The notes under the pieces: generated by a model
Databases searched by the model: none
What the model was told of the DNA's origin: nothing
The model's input: only the letters and a program-made list of their open reading frames with translations
In this document: positions 1-8,003 of the stretch, in pieces
Position numbering within the stretch: the first letter of the stretch is position 1
How the letters are laid out: each line of letters opens with the position of its first letter
Assembly (NCBI GenBank): GCA_016708315.1
Contig: JADJGC010000014.1
Coordinates: forward strand, 1 to 64,000
Length of the DNA: 64,000 nucleotides
Direction of reading: 5' to 3'
Source of the DNA: a bacterium
Lineage (GTDB): Bacteria > Zixibacteria > MSB-5A5 > CAIYYT01
Translations under genes and position numbers: made by a program

Positions 1-34
1 CCGCCATGACTAAACTCGACGAAAGGAACCGGCC

Positions 35-2149
35 GTGAAAGGAAGTCTCGACTTCATTTTTCGCCCGAAATCGATAGCCGTCATCGGCGCAACCAACCGC
101 AAAGGATCGATCGGACGCGAACTACTCCATAACATCATCGATTACGAATTCGAAGGGAAAGTCTTCCCGGTCAATCCTACCAAGTCGGTCATCCACTCGA
201 TCAAGTGCTACTCCACTGTTCTCGATGTGCCTGATTCGGTCGATTTAGCCGTGATTGTCGTCCCCAAAGAACTCGTCCTCGCCACCGTCGAACAGTGCGG
301 TGAAAAAGGCGTCAAGGGTCTGGTCATGATCACTGCCGGATTCAAAGAACAGGGCAAGGCCGGCGCCGAGCTCGAACTCAAAGTTGCGGCACTCGTCAAG
401 CACTACAATATGCGCATGATCGGACCCAACTGCTTCGGCATCATCAATGCCGATCCCAAGGTTCATCTCGATGCGACATTCTCGAAGATTCGCCCGTCAT
501 TCGGCAAGATCGGTTTGATTTCGCAATCGGGCGCACTCGGCGAAGCAATTCTCGCACAGGCACAGGAAATCAATCTCGGCCTCTCGATGTTTGCCTCGAT
601 CGGCAACAAGGCCGATATCGACGGTAATCACATCATCGATTATTGGCGCGACGACCCGACCGTCGAAATCATTCTGTTGTACTTGGAAAATTTCGGCGAC
701 CCGCGCACATTCAGCAAAATAGCCCGCGAAGTTTCCCGCGTCAAACCGATCATCGTGGTGAAATCCGGCAAGACGACACAAGGCGCCGCCGCAGCTTCAT
801 CGCACACCGGAGCGTTAGCCGGTCTCGATGTCTCGGTTGACGCGTTGTTTGAGCAGACCGGCGTCATCCGCGCCAACACCATTGAAGAAATGTTCGATGT
901 CGCCAATGCGCTCGCCAAAATGCCTGTCCCCAAAGGCAACCGCGTCGCCATCGTTACCAACGCCGGTGGTCCCGGAATTCTCGCGACCGATGCATTGATC
1001 GGTTCCGGTATGTCCTTGCCGCAATTCGACGACAAGACGGTCAAAGCCATTCAACCGATTCTTCCCAAGGGCACTCCGGTTCACAACCCGCTCGACCTCG
1101 TCGCCGGCGCTACCGGTGTCGAGTTCCGCAAATCGCTGTCGCATGTCGTCAAGGATCCCAACATTGATTCGGTCATTGCCATCTGCGTTCCGCCGGTGAC
1201 AATTGATCTTAATCTTGTAGCCGATGCGATTATCGATACCGCGCACGAATCCAAATTGCCGATGTTCGCCTGCTTCATGGGAGTGACATACGGTTCCGAT
1301 GCGTTCGACCGCCTGCGTCAAGCAGATATCCCGGCGATGATTTTCCCGGAATCAATTGCGACGACACTCGCGCATATCGACAAGTATCGCCGCTGGCTGT
1401 CGCGTCCCGAAGGCAAAATTAGCAAGGTTAAAGGCGACCGCGACAAGGTGGCCGAAATTATAGCACGCACTCGCAAAGCAAAGATTCCCGCCGTCATCGG
1501 CGATGATGCTTTGCAAGTGCTCGATGCCTACAAGATTCCGGTTGCCGCCTACAAGTATGCCTTCACCAAAGAGGAAGCCGCCAAGATCGCGCAGAAGATC
1601 GGTTTCCCTGTCGTGATGAAAGTCAACACACCGCACATCCTGCACAAGACCGAGTACAAAGCTGTCGCCGTCGACCTGCGCACACCGCAGGAAGTGATGG
1701 AGCAGTATGTCGAAATGCAGAAACGCATCAAGAAGGCGATGCCGAAATCGAAAGAGCAGTTTTCTGTCGTAATTCAAGAGATGATTACCGGCGGTGTCGA
1801 GACAGTTATCGGCATGACCACTGACCCATCGTTCGGACCGCTAATCATGTTCGGACTCGGTGGTATCTATGTCGAAGTGATGAAAGACGTTTCGTTCCGC
1901 ATCGCTCCGCTTACCGATCTCGATGCGAAAGAGATGATCCAGAGTCTCAAAGGCTACAAATTGCTGACCGGTTTCCGTGGGTCGAAGCCCGTTGACATTG
2001 TCTCGATTGAGGATGCCATCACCAAGCTCTCGCAACTGGTGCTCGATTTCCCCGACTTTGCCGAAATCGACATCAACCCCTTCATTGTCACCGCGGACAA
2101 AAATAACACTCGCGCCGTTGACGCAAGGTTTGTGTTAACAAAACCCTGA
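35..2149 (+). CDS. ADP-forming acyl-CoA (acetate-CoA) ligase, fused alpha-beta chains
   Basis: The 704-residue protein has the full order CoA-binding Rossmann domain (about 8-130), succinyl-CoA-ligase-like domain (about 155-440) and a C-terminal ATP-grasp domain (about 480-700). The phospho-accepting histidine of the family is visible as H257 in SSHTGALAG. Enzymes of this family convert an acyl-CoA plus ADP and phosphate to the acid, CoA and ATP, giving substrate-level phosphorylation in anaerobes. The start is GTG with GAAAGGA just upstream. It stands alone, but a 2-oxoacid:ferredoxin oxidoreductase about 22 kb away could supply its acyl-CoA (inference). Substrate range cannot be told from sequence. 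A hairpin with a short U tract follows. Confidence 0.9.
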   Translation: MKGSLDFIFRPKSIAVIGATNRKGSIGRELLHNIIDYEFEGKVFPVNPTKSVIHSIKCYSTVLDVPDSVDLAVIVVPKELVLATVEQCGEKGVKGLVMITAGFKEQGKAGAELELKVAALVKHYNMRMIGPNCFGIINADPKVHLDATFSKIRPSFGKIGLISQSGALGEAILAQAQEINLGLSMFASIGNKADIDGNHIIDYWRDDPTVEIILLYLENFGDPRTFSKIAREVSRVKPIIVVKSGKTTQGAAAASSHTGALAGLDVSVDALFEQTGVIRANTIEEMFDVANALAKMPVPKGNRVAIVTNAGGPGILATDALIGSGMSLPQFDDKTVKAIQPILPKGTPVHNPLDLVAGATGVEFRKSLSHVVKDPNIDSVIAICVPPVTIDLNLVADAIIDTAHESKLPMFACFMGVTYGSDAFDRLRQADIPAMIFPESIATTLAHIDKYRRWLSRPEGKISKVKGDRDKVAEIIARTRKAKIPAVIGDDALQVLDAYKIPVAAYKYAFTKEEAAKIAQKIGFPVVMKVNTPHILHKTEYKAVAVDLRTPQEVMEQYVEMQKRIKKAMPKSKEQFSVVIQEMITGGVETVIGMTTDPSFGPLIMFGLGGIYVEVMKDVSFRIAPLTDLDAKEMIQSLKGYKLLTGFRGSKPVDIVSIEDAITKLSQLVLDFPDFAEIDINPFIVTADKNNTRAVDARFVLTKP

Positions 2150-2184
2150 TACTAAATTCACCCCGTCGAAATAGCAAAATACCC

Positions 2185-2214
2185 GCCTTCCCGTAAGCTC
2201 TACGGGAAGGCTTT
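2185..2214 (+). terminator. Hairpin terminator after acyl-CoA ligase
   Basis: GCCTTCCCGTA pairs perfectly (11 bp) with TACGGGAAGGC over a 5-nt loop and is followed by CTTTAAC. It ends about 20 nt before the next ATG, just upstream of its GGAGG ribosome-binding site, so it could also affect translation of that gene. Confidence 0.65.
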
Positions 2215-2232
2215 AACTGCGGAGGAAGCACT

Positions 2233-3045
2233 ATGTCCACCAATTCACAAAATGTTCCGATTCTCAAAATCGTGATCATTCTGATGCTCGCGCTTGTCGC
2301 TGTCGGCTGTGGTACCCAGATCCAATCCGGCGAACGCGGCGTCAAGTACTTCAAATTCGGCGGCGGTACCGAAATGGGAACAGTGTATCCCGAGGGCTTT
2401 GCCTGGCACATGCCGTGGAACACCATCTACACCTACAAGATCCAGACCCAGGAGGCCAAAGAGAGCCTCAAGCTGCTCACGGCCGACGGCGCAACTGTCG
2501 TGCTCGACGTTTCCGTCTGGTATCGGCCGGTTATTGATAAGTTGGACAGCTTGCAGATCACCATCGGACCGAACTATTTTGAAGTCGTGGTGGCGCCAGC
2601 CCTTCGCGGCGAATCGCGCTCGATCGCCGGCAAGTTCACTCCCGAAGAGCTCTACTCCACCAAGCGTGACGAAATCGCCGGCCAGATGCTTGCCGCAGTT
2701 AAGGAAAAGCTGAAGGACAAATACATTGAGTTCGAGAGCATCCTGATTCGCGACGTCACCTTGCCGCAGCGAATTTCCGATGCCATCAACGAAAAGCTGG
2801 CCTCGCAACAAGAAGCCCAGCGCATGGAGTTCATTCTCCAACGGGAACAGCAGGAAGCCGAACGCAAGCGCATTGAAGCGCAGGGTATCGCCGACTTCCA
2901 AAAGATCGTTTCCGCCGGAATCAACGACAAGTTGCTCGAATGGAAGGGAATCGAAACCACCGAGAAGCTGGCGCAGTCGCCGAATGCCAAGATTGTCATC
3001 ATCGGCAATTCCAAGAACGGACTGCCGCTGATTCTCGGACAGTAG
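2233..3045 (+). CDS. SPFH/prohibitin-like lipoprotein
   Basis: The 270-residue protein begins with a hydrophobic segment (11-25) ending in a lipobox (AVGC, Cys26), so it is probably an SPII lipoprotein. The band-7/SPFH domain spans about 30-200 (ERGVKYFKFGGG, then VVLDVSVWYRP), followed by a charged coiled coil rich in Q, E and R (about 185-225) and a short C-terminal segment. This is prohibitin-like architecture; family members scaffold membrane domains and often associate with proteases. A GGAGG ribosome-binding site lies 8 nt upstream. No partner gene is adjacent, so the specific role is unknown. Confidence 0.85.
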   Translation: MSTNSQNVPILKIVIILMLALVAVGCGTQIQSGERGVKYFKFGGGTEMGTVYPEGFAWHMPWNTIYTYKIQTQEAKESLKLLTADGATVVLDVSVWYRPVIDKLDSLQITIGPNYFEVVVAPALRGESRSIAGKFTPEELYSTKRDEIAGQMLAAVKEKLKDKYIEFESILIRDVTLPQRISDAINEKLASQQEAQRMEFILQREQQEAERKRIEAQGIADFQKIVSAGINDKLLEWKGIETTEKLAQSPNAKIVIIGNSKNGLPLILGQ

Positions 3046-3091
3046 GGCAATTCGATTCTTCTGCCTCCGGAGAATGATTGTCGACATTACT

Positions 3092-3124
3092 CGCGGGTCC
3101 AAACGGCTATGTTTTGGACCCGCG
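3092..3124. terminator. 12-bp perfect hairpin after SPFH gene
   Basis: CGCGGGTCCAAA pairs perfectly with TTTGGACCCGCG over a 9-nt loop. There is no U tract on the plus strand, so it may be a factor-dependent terminator or an mRNA-stabilising stem. Confidence 0.5.
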
Positions 3125-3210
3125 CCTAAATCGAAACAAACAAGATTGGCTTGGAACCGCAGGCTTTCCAGTTGTAAAACGCTTATGATTGAATATATTC
3201 CGTCACACTG

Positions 3211-4020
3211 ATGCATCCAGAAATCTTTCATATCGGTCCATTCGCCCTGCGTAGCTTCGGGCTAATGCTCGCATTGTCGTTCTTTCTGGGTATTGTCTAC
3301 ATTCGCATGCGCGCCCTGCGCGAAAACATCGATGTCAATTTTGTTCTCAATCTTGCCTTTGTAGTAATATTCACCGGCATTGTCGGTGCGCGAGTATTCT
3401 ACGTTCTGTTTCACTGGTCGGACTTCTCAAGCAATCTGCTTTCTTCATTCAATCCCTTTGGCTCGGGCGGTCAGTTTGGAATCGCTGGATTGAACCTCTA
3501 TGGCGGCGTCGTCTTCGCGATTGCGGCAACGCTGATCTACGTCAAACTCAAGAAACAGCGCCTTTGGCAAGTTATGGATATCTTTGCGCCCGCTCTTGCA
3601 CTGGGCATTTGTGTAAGCAGAATTGGCTGTTTTCTCAATGGATGCTGTTTCGGCATGCCCTGTGACTTGCCGTTTGGTGTGTCTTTCCCGGAAGGCTCAA
3701 TTCCTTACGCGCAATTCGGCGATGCGCATTTGCATCCGACGCAAATTTACTCATCACTGTATGGATTACTCTTGTTCTATGTCTTGCACCGCTCCGACAC
3801 AGGGAAAAAGTTTTACGGTGCGACCTTTTCGCTGATGTTGATTATTGAAGCCGTCTTCCGATTTGCAATCGAGTATGTTCGATACTACGAAGCCGAAATG
3901 GAAACCCAGATTGGCGGTGTGACTTTCACCTACAATCACCTAATCGCCGTAGCCCTCTTTGCCTTCGGTGTGGTCCTGTTCTTGATTCTTCGCCGGACCA
4001 AATCAGTAGCCCGAAACTAA
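3211..4020 (+). CDS. lgt: Prolipoprotein diacylglyceryl transferase
   Basis: Lgt transfers diacylglycerol from phosphatidylglycerol to the lipobox cysteine of prelipoproteins in the inner membrane. The 269-residue protein has the usual length, about seven hydrophobic segments, and the family landmarks GARVFYVLFHW, the Lgt signature SRIGCFLNGCCFG and HPTQIYSSL, with a late Arg-rich RFAIEYVRYYEAE segment. It fits the many lipoproteins in this window. The 3' end overlaps the convergent DUF4430 gene by 18 bp. Confidence 0.95.
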   Translation: MHPEIFHIGPFALRSFGLMLALSFFLGIVYIRMRALRENIDVNFVLNLAFVVIFTGIVGARVFYVLFHWSDFSSNLLSSFNPFGSGGQFGIAGLNLYGGVVFAIAATLIYVKLKKQRLWQVMDIFAPALALGICVSRIGCFLNGCCFGMPCDLPFGVSFPEGSIPYAQFGDAHLHPTQIYSSLYGLLLFYVLHRSDTGKKFYGATFSLMLIIEAVFRFAIEYVRYYEAEMETQIGGVTFTYNHLIAVALFAFGVVLFLILRRTKSVARN

Positions 4021-4329
4021 CCGCCACTCAATCGTATCGCCTGCCGCCGGCACGTAATCATTCGCTGCCTTTGGTACCGGTTTGCTATTGATGAAGTAGA
4101 GCCAATATGCCGTCTTGGTGCTCGAAAACCCATTGACGCTTTTGACAAAAACTCCCATCGATGAACTATCATATTCCATCGGATAGGTCGCAAGAGTCTG
4201 CGCGAAAGCTGTCTGCTCACCGTCGGAAATAAGAGAGAAGCGTTGCAGCACTTCGCTCTTGTTCCCGCAGGAAACACAAAGAACGGCCGCAATTGTCAGC
4301 ACAGAGAGCACACGCAACTGTAATGTCAC
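4003..4329 (-). CDS. DUF4430-type small lipoprotein
   Basis: This 108-residue protein has a signal peptide with lipobox (CVSC, Cys21). Its C-terminal part (VNGFSSTKTAYWLYFINSKP ... AGDTIEWRL) matches the pattern of the DUF4430 domain, a beta-rich module related to the transcobalamin C-terminal domain. It starts with GTG in a 4-bp GTGA overlap with the GNAT stop codon, so it is the last gene of the pyrE operon. Ligand and role are unknown. Confidence 0.7.
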   Translation of the reverse strand: MTLQLRVLSVLTIAAVLCVSCGNKSEVLQRFSLISDGEQTAFAQTLATYPMEYDSSSMGVFVKSVNGFSSTKTAYWLYFINSKPVPKAANDYVPAAGDTIEWRLVSGY

Positions 4330-4766
4330 ACTTCGTCGCTTTCTCGCTTGGAGAAGAACATTAAACCGTCATGATGGCGATACTTCATTTTCTTGAAAAG
4401 TGTTTGCGAAGGTATGTTCTCAACCTCGATTAGTGCATAGATGACCAGCGCTCCAGCGGCCTTTAGTCTCTCTTCGCAAATATTGATCAGCTCCTGTGCC
4501 ACTCCGTGTTTGCGGAATTCCTTAACGACCGCCAGGCGGTTGACACAGCCTCGTCTCCCGTCATAAGAACCGACAACGACACCAATCAACTTGTCTGCGA
4601 TGCAAGCGCCGATCAGAAAGTCAGGCGTTTTTTCCATTTCTGACAAGAGATGCGCTCTGCTGTCTCGTCCCTTCGGTTTGACGTGCAAACCGCACTCTGT
4701 CCAAATGCGAATTATCTCATCGTAGTCGCCGGGACGGAGATTTCTCATTTCGAAATTCGCTGTCAC
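4326..4766 (-). CDS. GNAT family N-acetyltransferase
   Basis: The 146-residue protein has the GNAT fold order: N-terminal MRNLRPGDYDEIIRIW, central strands LIGACIADKLIGVVVGSYDG, and the acetyl-CoA loop in VNRLAVVKEFRKHGVAQELI (the RxxGxA-type motif reads RKHGVA). The late LFKKMKYRHH segment is also typical. It sits 2 bp after the reductoisomerase-like gene and overlaps the next gene by 4 bp, so the three are co-translated. The acceptor substrate is unknown. Confidence 0.85.
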   Translation of the reverse strand: MTANFEMRNLRPGDYDEIIRIWTECGLHVKPKGRDSRAHLLSEMEKTPDFLIGACIADKLIGVVVGSYDGRRGCVNRLAVVKEFRKHGVAQELINICEERLKAAGALVIYALIEVENIPSQTLFKKMKYRHHDGLMFFSKRESDEV

Positions 4767-4768
4767 TG

Positions 4769-5752
4769 TTAGCCCTCGTGTTTCTTGAATTCTTCACTCG
4801 CAGTTTGCGAAACTCGCTGCTTCATTAGATTCAGCAATCCATCGTACATCTGAAAATCATTTTTCGCTTCATCCAGGAGTAACTGATTAAACTGCCCGCC
4901 GTCAATCGCATAGTAGATGGCTTCCAACCGTCGCTGAAACGTATTGTCAAATAGGGAAGGTATCGCCAACAGCGAGCCAAATGCAGCAGTTTTCGATACT
5001 CTCTCGATCATTCCTGCCGGTCCATGTTCTTCGATCATCGCCGCCAACAGCTTCAACTGCTTGATAGTCTCAAGATATGCGTTTTCCGGCGGAATCCCCT
5101 TATCAACCATCGTGCGAAACACTGCATCAGTTAATCCTGCCAGTCCGCCAACCAGCAGTGTCTGCTCACCGAACAAATCGCCGACCGTCTCATCGTGGAA
5201 GTTCGTCTCGTAGATTCCTGCCTTCCCTGCTCCGATGGCATCACTAATCGCAAGTCCGATCGATTTTGACTTGCCGGCGACATCCTGCCCGATTGCAAGA
5301 AAACACGCGAGCCCGGTGCCATTCAGGTAGTTTTCGCGCAAATCTCGCCCCGGTCCATGCGGTGCAACCAGAATTACCCCGTGATTTTCCGGGAAGGCGA
5401 TGTTCTTAAAATGAAAGTTAGACCCGTGCAGTAGCACGAAGTTTCGTTCGGCATCATCAGATGCGAAACACTCCTCATACAGCGCCGGTTGTTCGTGATC
5501 CGGCAGAGCGAGAATTATGACATCAAAGTCAACCAGGTCTGCCAATTCGGCGACCTTCGCGCCATCCTTTACTGCTGCATCGCGCAATTTGCTCTGTCGA
5601 CGTAAGACTACCGACACATCACAACCGGAGTCGCGCAGATTGAGCGCGAAAGCTCTCCCTTGCGACCCATAGCCGACGACCGCAATGCGCTGACCTTTCA
5701 GCACACTGCGGTCGCAGTCTTTAGAATGGTAGACTTTCAGTCCGGACATCAA
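4769..5752 (-). CDS. Ketol-acid reductoisomerase-like protein with altered active site
   Basis: The 327-residue protein resembles class I ketol-acid reductoisomerase (IlvC) throughout: NAD(P) Rossmann motif GYGSQG (27-32), H109 in LLHGSNFHF, metal-ligand region GDLFGEQ (D192, E196), C-terminal knotted domain with E228 and S253. Two residues considered essential in the family differ: the lysine of the APKGPG motif is H132 (codon CAT in APHGPGR), and the second glutamate of the YFECLHELK motif is Q232 (AYLETIKQLK). No other branched-chain amino acid gene is nearby; it overlaps pyrE by 4 bp (ATGA). It is homologous to IlvC, but classical activity is doubtful. The comparison rests on remembered family motifs. 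Confidence 0.8.
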   Translation of the reverse strand: MMSGLKVYHSKDCDRSVLKGQRIAVVGYGSQGRAFALNLRDSGCDVSVVLRRQSKLRDAAVKDGAKVAELADLVDFDVIILALPDHEQPALYEECFASDDAERNFVLLHGSNFHFKNIAFPENHGVILVAPHGPGRDLRENYLNGTGLACFLAIGQDVAGKSKSIGLAISDAIGAGKAGIYETNFHDETVGDLFGEQTLLVGGLAGLTDAVFRTMVDKGIPPENAYLETIKQLKLLAAMIEEHGPAGMIERVSKTAAFGSLLAIPSLFDNTFQRRLEAIYYAIDGGQFNQLLLDEAKNDFQMYDGLLNLMKQRVSQTASEEFKKHEG

Positions 5753-6303
5753 AGAGTGAGGTCCTTTAGTGTGAAGATCGGTTCGAACTTGATGTTCTTT
5801 GCCGCGAATGCTTCGCTTCCGCCTTGAAGTCGATCCACCAGCGCGATAACCTTAACGACTTCGCATCCGGCTTCTTCCAGAGCTTCAATAGCCTTGAACG
5901 AGGACGACCCGGTAGTGACGACATCTTCAACAACCACTACGCGCATACCTTTGCGCAATGGTCCTTCGATTCGCTTCTCGCGGCCATGTCCCGATTTCTC
6001 CTTGCGGATAATCAATCCTGCCAGCGGTTTCTTTGATTCATACGACAATGTCGCAACACCGCCGATAATCGGATCTGCGCCGAGAGTCAGCCCGCCGATA
6101 GCGTCGACTTTCTCGCCGTCAATCATCTCAAGTATGACACGCGAAAGGTAGTTGAGTCCTTCCGGCATGAGTGACAATAATTTGCCGTCGATGTAATAGG
6201 TCGACTTCTGACCTGATGATAAAATGAAATCGCCGTGTACTACGGCGTGTTTGTTAACCAGCTCTAAGAGCTTTGCCTTAAGTGATGATTTGTATTCAGA
6301 CAC
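5749..6303 (-). CDS. pyrE: Orotate phosphoribosyltransferase
   Basis: PyrE joins orotate to PRPP to give OMP in pyrimidine synthesis. The 184-residue protein has the family's N-terminal SGQKSTYYIDGK motif, the flexible loop IIRKEKSGHGREKRIEG and the PRPP-binding VVVVEDVVTTGSSS. It is first in a tight operon with the reductoisomerase-like gene, a GNAT and a lipoprotein; no other pyrimidine gene is in the window. Confidence 0.95.
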   Translation of the reverse strand: MSEYKSSLKAKLLELVNKHAVVHGDFILSSGQKSTYYIDGKLLSLMPEGLNYLSRVILEMIDGEKVDAIGGLTLGADPIIGGVATLSYESKKPLAGLIIRKEKSGHGREKRIEGPLRKGMRVVVVEDVVTTGSSSFKAIEALEEAGCEVVKVIALVDRLQGGSEAFAAKNIKFEPIFTLKDLTL

Positions 6304-6365
6304 ATATACTCCTTCGTGGAGCAGGGAATATAGGCGGGGAAGTGTGTGAAGTCAAGCCGCTGCGA

Positions 6366-7577
6366 CTATTCGTAGCGCAACGATTCGATCGGATTGAGAT
6401 TTGATGCCTTAACTGCCGGAAACAATCCAAAAACGACCCCGACTAAAAAGGCAAAGAAGAACGAGAGGAATATCGAATTCGGGGCAATGCTGGTATTCCA
6501 TGTCGCGAACTTGGCCAAAGCAAAGCTCGCGCCGACACCCAGAATGATCCCGATTATCCCACCAATTAGTGCAATTGCAACCGCTTCAATGAGAAACTGA
6601 TAGCGAATGTCTCGTTTGCGCGCTCCGATCGCTATGCGAATCCCGATCTCTCGAGTTCGCTCCGTCACCGAAACAAGCATGATATTCATGATTCCAATGC
6701 CGCCAACCAGAAGCGAAACTGCCGCAATCGAGGCCAATAATGTCGTCAAGGTCTTGGACGCCTCACCGAAGGTGCTTAGCATATCAAGCTGACTTCGGAT
6801 TGAGAAGTTGTTTTCTTCATCGGGGCGCAGTTTGAGGTACTTCCGCAGTACGCCTTCAACTTCAAGAGCTGCCGGATCCATCGAAGCAATATCCGGAACT
6901 TTGATTGAAATTTGCGAGACACGCTCAGTGCCGAAGAGGCGCTTTTGGGCTGTTTCGATTGGGACAACCACAGTGTTGTCCGGATCGCCCCAGCCTTCGC
7001 CTTTGCTTTTTAGCACTCCGACGATCTCGAAATTGACGCCTTTGATCTTAACTTGTTCACCGACGACATTCTCGTTGTCGGGGAAGAGAGTTTCTCGGAC
7101 CTTCTCTCCGATAATGCACACTCTGGCTCGTCGAGCATTGTCCGCGTTAGTAAAATACTCCCCCTGCGTAACCGGTGAATTACGAACCCATTCGTATGCC
7201 GCTTCGGTTCCGCAGATTTGCGAGTAAGTAACCTGATTGCCGAACTTTACTTGGGTGTATTGGTAGAATTCGGGAACGACAGCCTCTATCGACTTGCATT
7301 GTTCCCGAACTGCTTGGACGTGCTCTTGCTTGAATTCGACGGTGTTGCCGGCGGCACGATTCGTGTTAGGTCCCGATGCTCCCGGACGAACAGTTAGGAT
7401 ATTCGTTCCCAATTGCTGAATCTGCGTCTCTACCGCCTGTTTGGCGCCTTCACCCAACGAAATCATCGTGATCACCGCTCCAACGCCGATAATGATCCCG
7501 AGCATCGTCAGTACCAATCGCACGCGATTCGCCAAAAGCGAATTTAGTGCTACAGCAAATGACTCCGAAAAATCCAT
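6366..7577 (-). CDS. MacB/FtsX-type ABC transporter permease
   Basis: With start at the ATG of MDFSESFAVALNSLLANRVR this gives 403 residues, the usual length; the frame is open 27 codons further upstream, but homologues start close to this motif. The first membrane helix TMLGIIIGVGAVITM is followed by a periplasmic MacB core domain (about 50-260) and three C-terminal helices including VGGIGIMNIMLVSVTERTREIGIR, the FtsX-family signature. No ATPase or adaptor gene is adjacent, so its partner must be encoded elsewhere. Transcription would run on towards pyrE, 62 bp downstream. Confidence 0.88.
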   Translation of the reverse strand: MDFSESFAVALNSLLANRVRLVLTMLGIIIGVGAVITMISLGEGAKQAVETQIQQLGTNILTVRPGASGPNTNRAAGNTVEFKQEHVQAVREQCKSIEAVVPEFYQYTQVKFGNQVTYSQICGTEAAYEWVRNSPVTQGEYFTNADNARRARVCIIGEKVRETLFPDNENVVGEQVKIKGVNFEIVGVLKSKGEGWGDPDNTVVVPIETAQKRLFGTERVSQISIKVPDIASMDPAALEVEGVLRKYLKLRPDEENNFSIRSQLDMLSTFGEASKTLTTLLASIAAVSLLVGGIGIMNIMLVSVTERTREIGIRIAIGARKRDIRYQFLIEAVAIALIGGIIGIILGVGASFALAKFATWNTSIAPNSIFLSFFFAFLVGVVFGLFPAVKASNLNPIESLRYE

Positions 7578-7684
7578 ACTTTTCTTACGTACCAATAGAA
7601 GATTACGACTCATCATTGTTTGGACAACGATGGTCAGCCAAAACCTGTGCGGAATCAATATAGATAATTCGATAAGGGATAGCT

Positions 7685-7975
7685 ATGGTAAGTCGCAAAA
7701 AGCTCACTGATGAAGAAATCACCGCCCGCCTATCCGATGTGCCAGGCTGGGGATACATCGATGGGCGCCTCAGATCGCAGTTTCAGACACTGAACTTCAG
7801 CAATGGCGTAACTTTCGTCAATCAGATCGCGAAAATAGCGAACGATCTCAATCACCACCCGGATGTGCTCTTAACTTATCCACGGGTGACGATTGACATC
7901 TATACTCACGACGTTGGCGGTCTCACCGAGTTCGACTTCGAGTTGGCTAAACGAATTAGCTCGTTGCTCGAATAA
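7685..7975 (+). CDS. phhB: 4a-hydroxytetrahydrobiopterin dehydratase (pterin-4a-carbinolamine dehydratase)
   Basis: The 96-residue protein has the family length and active-site motif LNHHPDV followed by VTIDIYTHDVGGLTEFDFELAKRI. The enzyme dehydrates 4a-hydroxytetrahydropterin formed by aromatic amino acid hydroxylases, and some homologues act in other pterin pathways. AAGGGA lies upstream of the ATG. No phenylalanine hydroxylase is visible nearby. It is divergent from the permease gene and convergent with the next gene. Confidence 0.92.
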   Translation: MVSRKKLTDEEITARLSDVPGWGYIDGRLRSQFQTLNFSNGVTFVNQIAKIANDLNHHPDVLLTYPRVTIDIYTHDVGGLTEFDFELAKRISSLLE

Positions 7976-8003
7976 AGCCCATACGCAAAAGCTGAGGCGA
8001 CAA

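Noticed and set aside
2245..3231. 328-codon open frame antisense to the SPFH gene
   Set aside because: It mirrors the codon pattern of a clear SPFH gene, shows no family motif or ribosome-binding site, and would span that whole gene.
4769..5752. Straight assignment as ilvC
   Set aside because: The catalytic lysine and one metal-binding glutamate are replaced and no branched-chain genes are nearby, so only homology is claimed.
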